A DNA stretch of 64,000 bases from Sporopachydermia quercuum. Lineage: Eukaryota; Ascomycota; Sporopachydermiomycetes; Sporopachydermiales; Sporopachydermiaceae. The position numbers were made by a program, and so were the translations under genes. The stretch covers positions 1,984,001-2,048,000 of the forward strand of contig BCGN01000001.1 of the NCBI GenBank assembly GCA_001599295.1, in the 5' to 3' direction. Shown here piece by piece: positions 31,577 to 42,052 of this stretch. The notes below the pieces were generated by a model, which saw only the letters and a list, made by a program, of their open reading frames with translations, did no database searches and was not told the DNA's origin. The stretch's first letter is position 1. Each line of letters begins with the position of its first letter.

Positions 31577-33074
31577 AATGTATAGCTGTTTCTGAACTAT
31601 TACTGACTCTTGGTTGTATTAAAGTTAAATTACTATTAATTCATAACAATTCTCATTAATCCTATAATAATAAATCTATCATAATGAGCCTTTCATTTCG
31701 TATTTTCTTCATAGCAAGAACTAAATTCTGGGGGAATTCAACTGTATTTATATCTTTTCACAAGGACATTTAAGAAACAACTCAAATTTAGCTGCATTTC
31801 CCCATAATATTTTCACGATGTCCATTTCCCCGTTAATTTCCATTGAGTTGCTCTAATCTATTATGATGAGTTTTTCTCACAACAATAAGAACTAAAGTTC
31901 TACAAAACTATTAAATATTAGTATTTGATACTTAAATCCACTTCTATAATTTTTTTTATTCAATAAAGTATCAGGTTTTACTTCTATTCTACCACTTTTC
32001 AACTGCATCGTGCCTCTATCATCCACCTTCATCTTCTCATCAATGGCATATTTCGGAATGATGGAGAGACGAACTTTATTTCCCAGCGTGTAAATTCAAA
32101 TCCGGGGGAGAAGCTGATGTTAGGGTTAATAGAGAACCCGAGTCAAAGACCCTTCCTGTATCGATCAGAGTCACATTGTTTCTTTTTGTTGTGGGAGGTC
32201 CTATTAATATATGAAAGACAACACCGAGTCTCTTCTCGAAACAAAAAGTGTAGACCCTCCGTTTTCCGGAAATGACCGCTCCCCGAGGNTCGGAGTTTAG
32301 TTGGATATTTTCTCCACATGCGAAAGTGAGATGAGTGATAAGCGAGCCGAGAGATGAAGTGAACTGTGGGAGGTGAAATATTGAAAAACGAGACCAATTG
32401 AGCCGAATGAATAGTAAAAGACATAGAAAAATGGGACTTCTTACTCTGAAATAACTCCATTGTGCTGTATCTAAAATATTCAAAGGTAAACTATATAAAT
32501 ATAAATTCCAGAAAAAAAGGTTACTTGTCTATCAAACGTATTTCAACTAAACTATGAAAGAGAAGAGAGATGAGCCGAAGGAGTAGAATTGCTGATGAGA
32601 GCAGGGAGTATCTTGTTGTACACTTGAAGGAAAGACAAAATGGTAGTTGTGTAGATAAATGTAAAAGGGAATACGTATGATGTCGCCTTATATTCAGGAC
32701 TAGATAAAACATGAAAGGTTTTGGGTTGAATGTGTTAGAATGCAGGTAGGGACAGATATTATAGANCAGTCAGTAAGCAATTTAGCATCCAAGAGGTGAA
32801 GTTAAATCAAAAAAAGGATAATAAAAGTAGCTAGTTCGCTAGTTGGTAATTCCAGAATGGATCCTAAATAAATATTTATCATTTGAAACATTTGCATTAA
32901 TAATTACGTAAAATAAAAAAGTACCTATATGTAGTTATACAAATCTAATATATATGGTTTAAAATAACATAAATAAAATCATAAAAAAAAAAAGAAATCA
33001 TCGATGCATAAACATGAAATTAGTAAATCGCTGCTGTAACTAACCTCTAGCAGAGACCTTCCCTTTGTTGTTGA
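31577..33074. other. Upstream region of malate synthase
   Basis: A 1.5-kb spacer between the RING-gene 3' end and the malate synthase start. The part around 32080-32400 is less AT-rich and gives two overlapping open minus frames with no protein character. It holds a CGG-N6-CCG dyad. Confidence 0.5.
32267..32278. promoter_or_regulatory. CGG-N6-CCG dyad, candidate zinc-cluster factor site
   Basis: CGG at 32267-32269 and CCG at 32276-32278, about 690 bp upstream of the malate synthase ATG. Inverted CGG triplets with fixed spacing are typical targets of fungal Zn2Cys6 dimers; N6 is the spacing of the Ppr1 class. It is not a carbon-source-responsive element, whose half-sites are directly repeated. 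Confidence 0.35.
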
Positions 33075-35807
33075 TTATTGAACTGGTTCTGGTACACCAG
33101 TGGCTCTGCACAGTGGACAACTATTTCTACCAGTAGTTAGCCATTTATCAATACACTCGCAGTGAAAGAAATGTTCGCAACTTTTCAGTAGTCTTACTTT
33201 ATCATCAGCTACAAAATCTGACAAACAGACAAGACACCGATCACCACTATCAATATTCAAAAAATCATTATCTATCTTTAAGGCAGTTGTTCTCAAAAAC
33301 TGANCATTCTCAGACTTCTTTGATTCCAAACCATCCAGTCTTGTTGTGCTTATATCTTNATGATCTTGATCGTGATCCTGGTCATGCTTATGAGAATGGG
33401 TATTGAGTGATTCAACTTCTAAATTTTCCTGGATTTTGATTGTATAAACATTACCAGCTTTACCAACGTCTTCTTCTTTAGCAACTTTAGGTTTCACGTC
33501 ACCCAGAAGTTCATGAATATTCAACATATCCTCATAAGTTGGATTCTCAGTGAAAAGAGAAGGGGCTGTTAAGATAGGGTGTTCTTCAGGGAATGTGTTT
33601 CCAACCACGAAGATAACCCATGAACGAATACCTTGTCCTCCAGTAGTATTACTTTCANCCTGAGAGGAGCTATCGCTCGTCGGTGTAGTAATATTAGTAT
33701 TGCTAACATCTATACTATCTCTCAAAGGTGCAGCAGCATCGTTAGCCGAGCTTGGACCATTAGAAGAGTTCCCAATTTCTGCGGGACTGCTGCTTGATTC
33801 AGTTTCTCTTCGTGATGAAAATGCATGCGAGATTGCTCTCCTCATTCTTGAAGTTGCAGAGTTGCTATTGGAGTTTCTGTCACGTCGGGCGCCAAAAAAG
33901 AGTCCACTGAACAAATTACTTGGTCTTGAGGTATCCTCCAAGGGTGGGGTTCTTCCTAGCTCTTCACTATTACTGACGGTGTCAGAAGAAGTTGCTTCAG
34001 CCGTTGTATGTTCAGACTGTATGGATTGTGGTCTTGGATTTGGTTCTTCAGGTGCAGTGGTTGTCGTATTAGCACTAGTTGTGTTAGTAGATCTATTTCG
34101 CCGATTCATAAACAGATTCCAATCGTTATTGTTATTTGTATTTTCACGTCTTGGTGTGGTTAAAGGTGCATCTTCATTACCCAAGCCATTAGTCACCGGT
34201 CTTACTCCTACTATAACCAGAGGAACCACTTGAGAATTATCAGAATTTGTTGTAGCAGGGAATCTAAATGCTCGGAAGAACGATAGTTGCGATAATGATT
34301 GACCATCAGTTTCCGTCATACCTTGACGCATTTCATTTAAAAGTAAGCCGTTATCTAGACCGTCGATAAATTGCCCGAAAGTACTATCTGTTCCACCATT
34401 AGCACCCCGAGCNCCACCAATCCTCGTTCCCGATCTCGCAACAGAACCTGCTCCTACTAACGTAAGCGCTGTAGCTGATGATGCAACTGCCAATAGTTGA
34501 GATAACATGTTCAATTGCTCTTCAATGTTGGTTGTAGAATTACCACTATCATTATTACCAGTTATGCTACTTTCTCTGTTCGAGATTGGCCTTCGAAGAG
34601 CGGATCTTAAATAACCATCTCCTGCTGTTTCCGCTGAAGAGTTATTGGAAATTTGCGATGGCTCTGCAGCAACAGAAGAACCATTACCAGTAGTGGTAGT
34701 GGTACTATTTGCACGTTCACTCGTCGTCCTATGTCTTTGAGAGAACAATCTATTGAAGAATCCTCCTAAAGTGGAGGAGCCAGAAGAAGAACTTGTNGTT
34801 GATCGTGGTCGTGAACTATCTTGTCCCGGTAGGACATTGTTAACGTCAAAAGAACGAGCTCTTGGAGCCAGATAATGGTCGGAAGAATTTTGGGAGAACA
34901 GTCTGAGTCTAGACCTGTTCCCGTTCCCTGGAGTCCTGCGAAAGGAAGATAGAGCAGACGGTAAAACAGGGTGGTCAGTTCTGGTTTCTATTGATGAGTT
35001 GGCTTCGTCAGTTAGATCATGGCCAGTATAGAGTTCGACTTCATCACGTGATCGTTGGGTTAAGGAATCTTCAAATGACGGATTGAAGAAGTCGGACCTA
35101 GTGCTAGTTGCGTCAGTTAAATCAGTACCAAAGCTGGACCTTCTAGTTCCTAAACCTATTGCTGTTTGAAACTCTCTTAGACTTGTTACAGAGCCCGTTC
35201 TTCTTCCTTGCACGACACCAGAGGAGCCCAGAGTGTTCGCCCTCCCAGAATCAAAATCCTCGGGGCCATCATGATTTGAAGAGCCGGATTCAAGAATTTC
35301 ACTTGCTTCAGTCTCAAGGTCTCGTGTTAGATAACGAAATACGTCAGCATAAGAAGAGGATATTGTGCTTGAAGAATTAAGTCGTCTTCGTCGTCTGCGG
35401 TTAGCATACAACAAACCATCAATCTCAGTTTGTTCCATTTGCTCACCACGGCGAACATTCACTGGGGAATAGTCACCAGAATAAGATCCTTCATTTGAAG
35501 ATATGCTTTGATTTGCACGACGACGACGTCGCAGATGATTCATCAGTGTGTTGATTGATTGATAATTTCTATCGATAAGGTTGTTGGGGGATCCAGACGC
35601 TTGCTCAGAAAGGCCTGGCTCACCAGAACTAGATGATACAGGAGGAATATGAGTCATAGGTCTTAGAGAAGCAGTTGGTGATAATGAAAGAGCAGATGAT
35701 CTTGATTCCGGAATAGTTTCTTGCGATAAAACGGAACGGCTCTCCGTAAATATCGGCTCCAGATCCTCACTCTGCTGTAAGTTATCTTGATGCTGAACTG
35801 AACTCAT
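33075..35807 (-). CDS. Large disordered RING-H2 protein, probable E3 ubiquitin ligase
   Basis: A 910-aa protein. The first 700 residues are low complexity (Ser, Asn, Arg, Thr) with Arg clusters (HLRRRRRANQ, ANRRRRRRLN) and no membrane span. At about 725-790 is an ordered block, RSWVIFVVGNTFPEEHPIL then PSLFTENPTYEDML. From memory it also precedes the RING in a fungal family that includes S. pombe SPBP4H10.07. The C-terminal RING-H2 finger (about 858-900) is complete: C-x2-C, then C-x-H-x2-H-x2-C (CEHFFHCEC) and CPLC. RING-H2 proteins recruit E2 enzymes to ubiquitylate substrates. The substrate and location here are unknown. Several Ns fall in the gene, two of them silent. It diverges from TOF1 over 1.9 kb. 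Confidence 0.87.
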   Translation of the reverse strand: MSSVQHQDNLQQSEDLEPIFTESRSVLSQETIPESRSSALSLSPTASLRPMTHIPPVSSSSGEPGLSEQASGSPNNLIDRNYQSINTLMNHLRRRRRANQSISSNEGSYSGDYSPVNVRRGEQMEQTEIDGLLYANRRRRRRLNSSSTISSSYADVFRYLTRDLETEASEILESGSSNHDGPEDFDSGRANTLGSSGVVQGRRTGSVTSLREFQTAIGLGTRRSSFGTDLTDATSTRSDFFNPSFEDSLTQRSRDEVELYTGHDLTDEANSSIETRTDHPVLPSALSSFRRTPGNGNRSRLRLFSQNSSDHYLAPRARSFDVNNVLPGQDSSRPRSXTSSSSGSSTLGGFFNRLFSQRHRTTSERANSTTTTTGNGSSVAAEPSQISNNSSAETAGDGYLRSALRRPISNRESSITGNNDSGNSTTNIEEQLNMLSQLLAVASSATALTLVGAGSVARSGTRIGXARGANGGTDSTFGQFIDGLDNGLLLNEMRQGMTETDGQSLSQLSFFRAFRFPATTNSDNSQVVPLVIVGVRPVTNGLGNEDAPLTTPRRENTNNNNDWNLFMNRRNRSTNTTSANTTTTAPEEPNPRPQSIQSEHTTAEATSSDTVSNSEELGRTPPLEDTSRPSNLFSGLFFGARRDRNSNSNSATSRMRRAISHAFSSRRETESSSSPAEIGNSSNGPSSANDAAAPLRDSIDVSNTNITTPTSDSSSQXESNTTGGQGIRSWVIFVVGNTFPEEHPILTAPSLFTENPTYEDMLNIHELLGDVKPKVAKEEDVGKAGNVYTIKIQENLEVESLNTHSHKHDQDHDQDHXDISTTRLDGLESKKSENXQFLRTTALKIDNDFLNIDSGDRCLVCLSDFVADDKVRLLKSCEHFFHCECIDKWLTTGRNSCPLCRATGVPEPVQ

Positions 35808-37431
35808 TTCGATAGTTCTTGTGTGTGAGTGTTATATATGTATTGCTATATATAAAGTGGATCTATCAAAAAAGCACTTTCTGGTTAAAATGTGTTTTCC
35901 GCAAACTTCCAAGCCAGTAAATATAAATATTTTGCTCTGAATGGTTAATTTCAATTATATTTTCGTTCTGATCAGCGTTGTTAAGTCTGTTGTTGTTATC
36001 AGGGCTTTACCATGCGATTGTCGCCCTATCAAAGGCAGTAAAGTAGCAAACCTGTTGTTGTATGAATAGTTATCAAGTAGAATACTTCGTTCATCCATAT
36101 ACATTCACGAGGATGTAGATAATTAAACAACTGTAGTCTATTGCAATATCAGATTTAAAGACCAATTCAAACTGTTTTCCTATCATATCAACCTTTGTCG
36201 TAATTTAATAAGAGGAATCCTGGTTGTTAAAAAAAGCAGTTATTATTTCTGCTGAGAAAGAAGGTTTGTGTGCAATGAGACTTGAAGTTAATACCTGACC
36301 ATAAGTTTTGTGTTCTTTATTAAAGGACACAATTAATCAATGAACCGGACCGGATTGATTCCGCTGATAGATATGAAAGAGAAGAAATAAATTTGTTGAT
36401 TGAAGGGAATTGTTGGAATAGAACGTTAATTTTCGTTTACGTTGCAGAGTGAATGATACTGTGGTTGAGGGAGGATGTAAAGTTCTTAGTTATTTGGTAG
36501 TATCAAACTTCTGATTTCTAATTCTTCAGTAAAGTTGCTTTCCTATAGTGAGATTCTGTCAGTCTTCTACTATTGAGATAAATGTTGTTGGCAATAAAAA
36601 GAGGCTATTATTATTATACAATAATTTTGAACTGATGTAATACTATAAAACTACGAAATTGTAAGAACATACGTATATAATAGATGAAGCATGACACTAC
36701 TTGATTCATTGTATGATGTACACAATTGTTCCTTAGTTTTCCGTTCTGATGTATTGGGACAACAATCAGTACGATGCAACAGTTACGAAGATGGACGGAC
36801 CGCCTGAATATAATAAATACTACGGTAGAACCATCGAATATATAATATAAGAGTTATATCGCAATGAATATGCTCTTTGGTATTATAGTAGCTTTGATTG
36901 CGCAAGTCAATGAATGTGCATACATTTTGAGTTTTATCTATTACTAATGAAAAATCGGATTTTGATTAGAAGTGGCACATCAATCTGAATGATTAATAGG
37001 AAAGATCCTGGCAACGTTCAATTCCATGAAATCAGCTGTTTAATTCAGAACGCCTTGTAGCTTTCCTCTCTTAAAAAATAAGCTGAATTCTTGATTTCAA
37101 CAGCATCTTCATCGTTCTTCCTATTTATGAAATAAACTCTATTTGTTCTAAAAGACCAAGCTACCAATCAAGTTATCAGTACAACATTAACCATCTTTCA
37201 ATGACAACTGAAAAACACTACTTCTCCATAAAATTTATATGAGTGAATCCTCGAGTCTTCTGTTCACTTCAAAATCAAAATTCTTACTCTTTATAAGTCA
37301 ACCATTTATAATCTACATCCATCCCTTCTTTCTCCCACAGCCTGCGAATTATCAACGTTGCCCTGCGCCCTTCCCTTATCATCAATTACCTAATTGAACA
37401 GTCTAATTGAATACTTGAAACAAGAGTTACC

Positions 37432-37437
37432 CACGTG
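37432..37437. promoter_or_regulatory. CACGTG E-box (Cbf1/Pho4-type)
   Basis: Sequence CCACGTGAC about 315 bp upstream of TOF1. Cbf1-family proteins bind CACGTGA in yeasts. A second copy follows at 37479. Confidence 0.45.
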
Positions 37438-37478
37438 ACAAGTTTACACCCAAATCACATGACCATATTTTTATTATC

Positions 37479-37484
37479 CACGTG
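37479..37484. promoter_or_regulatory. Second CACGTG E-box upstream of TOF1
   Basis: Same CCACGTGAC context as the box 47 bp away; the two lie in the same orientation, which makes coincidence less likely. A related CACATGAC lies between them. Confidence 0.45.
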
Positions 37485-37497
37485 ACATATTTCATAT

Positions 37498-37514
37498 AAC
37501 GCGATTTTCGCGTT
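37498..37514. promoter_or_regulatory. MCB-like palindrome (AACGCGA-TTT-TCGCGTT)
   Basis: Perfect 7-bp dyad with 3-bp centre holding two ACGCGA cores in inverted orientation, 234-250 bp upstream of TOF1. ACGCG is the core of the MluI cell-cycle box bound by MBF, which drives G1/S genes; this fits a replication-fork gene. Confidence 0.5.
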
Positions 37515-37747
37515 CATTAACTAACTCTTCATAACATGGCTGATTGAATCTGAGCGTAATGACGAGATAATTCAACTATTAAGTTGACTACGCAAACTTC
37601 ACAAGAGACCAAATTAACACCAGAACAGATGCTATCCGGTGTTGGACATTTTGATGCGTAACTCTGAAGACTTGCTATTATTTAGATAGAAACAGCAAAA
37701 GGAGCTCAATTAGTGCTTACCAGGAGATAGCAGGTTGCGTAGTCATC

Positions 37748-40700
37748 ATGACTGAGGTTATTGATCTGGNAACTAATCATGATCACCGAGATCCATTAGG
37801 TGAATCTACTGAAACGAGAACCCTTCTACGGAATCCTTTAGACAACATTGGAAATTATGAAGAGGCTTATTATGATGGTTCAGTTGATCCAGTGATTAAA
37901 GCTCATATAACATCTTTGGTTGTAGCTGTCGGTGGTCCTGACTATTCTTTACCTAATGCACCTTACACTCTCGGCGTGGATGCTCTCAATTGTTTAAAAG
38001 ATATAAGGAAATGGTTGAAAGCCCATGATGACCGTAATAATAGATGGGATGTTGCTCGAGCGATCTCTGAAACTGAATTGGTTTCTGATTTAATCCAGAT
38101 TCTCTACTTATGGGACAGTAATCCTAGGCCAACGAAACATCTTTCAAGAATTGCTTTGGCATGTTTGGAACTATTAGTTCCATTAACTTGGCCACTAGAA
38201 ATCGTGCCTAATGTTACCACCCCAAATCAAATTAAGCATTTCTCACATTTAAAAGCTGCACAGTTAAGGTACAAGAAGCTGTTGTTGAACACATCAGTCA
38301 TATTGAAGGCAATTGTAAGATTATCATTACCTTCAATTGCTTTGGATAAAACTGAAAGAACTGGAAGAGACTATGGTATTATTAAGTTAGTTATATATTT
38401 CTTCAGAAATATTTGCATTATTGAACCAAGTGATGAAGTTATCAAACTGAGAACTATTGGCGATAAGAAAGCCAAAAAATTCAGTGGTCCAGCGTTAGGC
38501 AATACCCTTGAAGATGTATCGCCTGAAGATGTATCATTTGATTTAATGATAGATCAATTTGATAAACAGAACATTCTTGATTTTTTTCTAACGCTCTGTG
38601 GATCAATGGGCACAGAATTTGACTCAGATTTATTAGGATTAGGATCTTTGGAATGTATTTTCTATCTAATCAAAGGTATAAATCCAACTGATCTATATAA
38701 ATCTTCAAATGAAGCTTTTGATGAAGTAGGATCAAACCTACTTAATCAGAGAGTAAGAAGAAATATTCACACTAGTAGTAAAGGAGATACCAATGATAAG
38801 ACAGCATCACTTGAGCAAATAAATACATCAGAAGCTTCAGAGTTGCAATCATTATTGAAGAAAGAGCACATAATGAAGACTCAAATGCTAAAAGAGTTAC
38901 CAAGTAGACATAATAGATTTGGTACCCTTTTATCGTTGCAGCTACCTCAACAAGGCAGATTAACGATTTCTGGTCAAGAAGCGTTGAAAAGCTCTGAAAA
39001 AGCTCTATCAGTATTTGATAACTCTAAAACTTGGCGTAAAGCTGAACGTCAAGTTATTGAAACTGATACTGGTATGAAACGTGATATTAAGATTGGTAAA
39101 AATTCTTTGATAATTATGAAAAGTTTTGTGAATAACTTTCTTGATGGTGCCTTCAATCCTCTTATCAAATTCATCGAAAGACTGATCACATCTGAAGTTG
39201 AGCAATTATTACCTATAAATAAAAGACAATTCTTACTAGTGCTTGGCTGGTTTCTTGAAGCCGAAAGACATCGGAAATACTATAAGAAAAATCAAGAAAC
39301 CAGGAGTAAGCAGTTGAACGAAGGGAATGCTGATGACTTAGATTTAGACCTGTCCACTCTTGCAACTTCAAACGTGGATGGCATAGAATCATCAACTGAT
39401 GATTTTGGATTGATTGCTGAAGCCTTGAATCAAACTTCTTTCACTATTATAATGAATCTTATGAGAACCAGTTTTGAATTGAGTGATTGGAACTTACTTT
39501 TATCAAGTTTAGTTGCTTTCAAAGAAGTTATACAAATAATTCTATATATTCAATCTGATCCAAACTCAAATGATGAAGATAAAGAGAATGCTGATATTCT
39601 GAAATTGAAACTGTTTGGGTCTTCAGACATCTATATGGATTTAATCACCAATGTTTCAAAAAGTGCTTTCAAACATTCGTTGAATTATATTGATACTGTT
39701 ACTGAGTTAATCCATTTATTGTTCAAAGCTTTAGAGCAGTATGCAAAGGAAGATACTGTTTTATTCATTAGAACTAATAGGAGAAGGAGAAGAAAGAGAA
39801 AAGATAATCCTACTAATTCGAATATTCCTGTACTGAATGAAGAATATGAAAATGATTTAGGGGAATCTGATGTTGAAGAGGAAACCAATCGTGCCAACGA
39901 ATTAGCCAGAACTCGTAAATTCAATTATACAAGTTTTGAGAATAAGTTTATTCATAATGGCACTATCGAGACTTTCAAAGAATTCCTGTCTCATTATAAA
40001 GAGTTATCGGCTGCTCAAATCATAAGAAGTATAAAGTTTTTTCATAGAGTATTTGTTAAACGTCAAGCTCATATCTACCTTTTCAAATTAGATTTCCTGA
40101 TCCTGTTTCAAAAACTGCTATTAGATTTACANTCAGGTTCACTTCTAGCAACAGGAATCTCATCATCAGCGACAACATCATCTTTATCAGCATCAAATGA
40201 GCGACTTCTACATTTATCCTCAAAGTCTGCTAGAATCGAAGTTGAAAAGTTTATTAAATACTATATAAAGAAACTGACAAATAATCTATTGATTGTCCCG
40301 GAATTATACGTTGAATTGCTATTTACCAAATTACCATCAACGATATATTATCTTCAAAATGGTCATCAAGAGCCAGAAAAAAGCGCCGGTAATGGATCAG
40401 GATCAACTTATGGAATGGCGAAAGATTTGAGATTTGCTGAAGAGATTGAAGAATTAGAAGATAAAATCAAAGTGATCGTTGCTTTGATGATTGACCATGA
40501 AGAACGGGAAACTGTCATTGAAGTTCTTGATAATTTGAGTGAAATATTAATCAAAAGGAGATCCTGGAAATCATTTGATGATTCAAATTCAATTTCAGCT
40601 TCAACTTCAAACTTAACTGATTTATCTACTTCTGCTACCAACACATCTGGTGAGCCGCCAGTTGAACTATTCATTGGTAAAGATAATAAGAAAATCTATA

Positions 40701-42052
40701 AAGACGCACGACTAAGACTACTACTAAGTACCTGTGGTTATAAAGTACCTGATACTAATAAAGGCAAATGTACGTTAGACTTAACAGTGTCAATTGAACA
40801 GTTAGAAGCAAGGATTGACTTGATGAAGAGATTCCTTAACCAGAGTGTTGATTTTGGTGAAAACCGGATAGCTGATGACTTCGTCCATCGTAAGGAAGTA
40901 TTTAAGTTACCTAAGGTAAGAGAGAGAATTGGCCGAAGAAGAGATGAAGATTTGAATGGTGAAGAAGAGTTGACTGGATTCTTAGCGAATGAAGAAGATG
41001 ATGGTAGTGAGAGTGATAGTGATGGCGATGGTAATAAAGGAGACACCGATAGTGGAGATGAAGCTGATAATGATATTCTTGATGAATTAGAGGGATCCAT
41101 TGAAAATGGTGAAAGACATAAACAAGGACATAATAGCAGTCGAAAGAAATCGAAGAAGAAGAAGAAGCTTAAGAATAAGCACTACAAGAAGAGCAAACAT
41201 AGAAACCACGATCACGAGAAAGAAGCATTGCGAGAATTAGAAAAACAGAAAGCCCAAGCCAAGATCAAATCATCGATGTACGTTGATGACTCTGATGACG
41301 AATCAGATAACGAACATAATAGGGCGTTCTTCGAGAAAGAGGAGAAACTAAGAAAATTAGTTACCGCTGGTGCTCATAAATTATCATCAAATGAATTGCA
41401 GGCCCATTGGGCTTCAATTCTGAATGATAATGATAATATCGATGATGTATTATCTGTCATCAAACAGAGTGGTAACGGTGATGATACTGGTGCTGGTAGT
41501 GATATGAATAGTCAATCTTTTTCTCAACTTCCCTTACAGTCCCAGATTTTGAATACTCAGATTCAAACTTCATTTACCGAAGAAGAAGAACAAGAAGAAG
41601 AGGTAGAGGGAGGAAAAGGAGATGGTGATAGTAATGATGTTCACAGTGCAGTTAGTACTAGTAAAGGTACGTTTTCTAAGAAGAATCACCTTGTTATATT
41701 TTCCGATGATGATGAGGAAGAAGATAATAATGAAAACGATAATGAAACTGAAGGTTCGCAGCTAACAGATTTACCTATCAATAGTGAGAAACTATTGGTG
41801 AAAATTGAAACTGTGAATAAAAATAAAAAGACAAACAATGAAAATAGAGACGATGAAGATAATAATATTAATCATTCTGATGATTCTGATGCTGACCGAC
41901 AGGAAGATCAAACGATGAAAGAGAACAAGAACACAGAGAGTGAAATTGTTAACATTGCATTTTCTCATATTCTCTCTACCAACTTAGAAGAAGAGGAAGA
42001 CTACGATGATGAAGAAGCCATTATAGTTAAGAGAAGAAAGCTGACTGCTTGA
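37748..42052 (+). CDS. TOF1: Replication fork protection factor Tof1 (Timeless/Swi1 family)
   Basis: A 1434-aa nuclear protein. Tof1 with Csm3 travels with the replisome, pauses forks at protein barriers and supports the S-phase checkpoint. The N-terminal Timeless domain is clear: DPVIKAHITSLVVAVGGPD-like start, then LGVDALNCLKDIRKWLKAHD, LRYKKLLLNTSVILKAIVRL and DYGIIKLVIYFFRNICII (about 45-225). Middle alpha-helical repeats include FVNNFLDGAFNPLIKFIER and RFGTLLSLQL. The C-terminal third alternates acidic runs (DEE, SDSD) with a Lys-rich block (SRKKSKKKKKLKNKHYKK, about 1135-1155), as in fungal Tof1. S. cerevisiae Tof1 is 1238 aa, so the tail is longer here. Ns at 37769 and 40132 do not affect the frame. 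It is convergent with the AVT2-like gene. Confidence 0.95.
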   Translation: MTEVIDLXTNHDHRDPLGESTETRTLLRNPLDNIGNYEEAYYDGSVDPVIKAHITSLVVAVGGPDYSLPNAPYTLGVDALNCLKDIRKWLKAHDDRNNRWDVARAISETELVSDLIQILYLWDSNPRPTKHLSRIALACLELLVPLTWPLEIVPNVTTPNQIKHFSHLKAAQLRYKKLLLNTSVILKAIVRLSLPSIALDKTERTGRDYGIIKLVIYFFRNICIIEPSDEVIKLRTIGDKKAKKFSGPALGNTLEDVSPEDVSFDLMIDQFDKQNILDFFLTLCGSMGTEFDSDLLGLGSLECIFYLIKGINPTDLYKSSNEAFDEVGSNLLNQRVRRNIHTSSKGDTNDKTASLEQINTSEASELQSLLKKEHIMKTQMLKELPSRHNRFGTLLSLQLPQQGRLTISGQEALKSSEKALSVFDNSKTWRKAERQVIETDTGMKRDIKIGKNSLIIMKSFVNNFLDGAFNPLIKFIERLITSEVEQLLPINKRQFLLVLGWFLEAERHRKYYKKNQETRSKQLNEGNADDLDLDLSTLATSNVDGIESSTDDFGLIAEALNQTSFTIIMNLMRTSFELSDWNLLLSSLVAFKEVIQIILYIQSDPNSNDEDKENADILKLKLFGSSDIYMDLITNVSKSAFKHSLNYIDTVTELIHLLFKALEQYAKEDTVLFIRTNRRRRRKRKDNPTNSNIPVLNEEYENDLGESDVEEETNRANELARTRKFNYTSFENKFIHNGTIETFKEFLSHYKELSAAQIIRSIKFFHRVFVKRQAHIYLFKLDFLILFQKLLLDLXSGSLLATGISSSATTSSLSASNERLLHLSSKSARIEVEKFIKYYIKKLTNNLLIVPELYVELLFTKLPSTIYYLQNGHQEPEKSAGNGSGSTYGMAKDLRFAEEIEELEDKIKVIVALMIDHEERETVIEVLDNLSEILIKRRSWKSFDDSNSISASTSNLTDLSTSATNTSGEPPVELFIGKDNKKIYKDARLRLLLSTCGYKVPDTNKGKCTLDLTVSIEQLEARIDLMKRFLNQSVDFGENRIADDFVHRKEVFKLPKVRERIGRRRDEDLNGEEELTGFLANEEDDGSESDSDGDGNKGDTDSGDEADNDILDELEGSIENGERHKQGHNSSRKKSKKKKKLKNKHYKKSKHRNHDHEKEALRELEKQKAQAKIKSSMYVDDSDDESDNEHNRAFFEKEEKLRKLVTAGAHKLSSNELQAHWASILNDNDNIDDVLSVIKQSGNGDDTGAGSDMNSQSFSQLPLQSQILNTQIQTSFTEEEEQEEEVEGGKGDGDSNDVHSAVSTSKGTFSKKNHLVIFSDDDEEEDNNENDNETEGSQLTDLPINSEKLLVKIETVNKNKKTNNENRDDEDNNINHSDDSDADRQEDQTMKENKNTESEIVNIAFSHILSTNLEEEEDYDDEEAIIVKRRKLTA

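Larger units (their letters stand above)
35808..37747. other. Divergent promoter region, RING gene / TOF1
   Basis: A 1.9-kb region. The TOF1-proximal 320 bp carry two CACGTG E-boxes and an MCB-like palindrome (listed separately). The remainder is AT-rich with no gene. Confidence 0.55.

Noticed and set aside
32255-32290. Carbon-source-responsive element in the malate synthase upstream region
   Set aside because: I looked for CC-N6-CCG in both orientations here and did not find it; the only match is the inverted CGG-N6-CCG.
32076-32483. Two overlapping minus frames upstream of malate synthase
   Set aside because: The longer one begins with TTG and the two frames overlap throughout; the local lower AT content explains the lack of stops.
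33700-34233. 177-codon plus-strand open frame
   Set aside because: Lies opposite the Ser/Asn-rich part of the RING gene; composition is the mirror of that low-complexity coding sequence.
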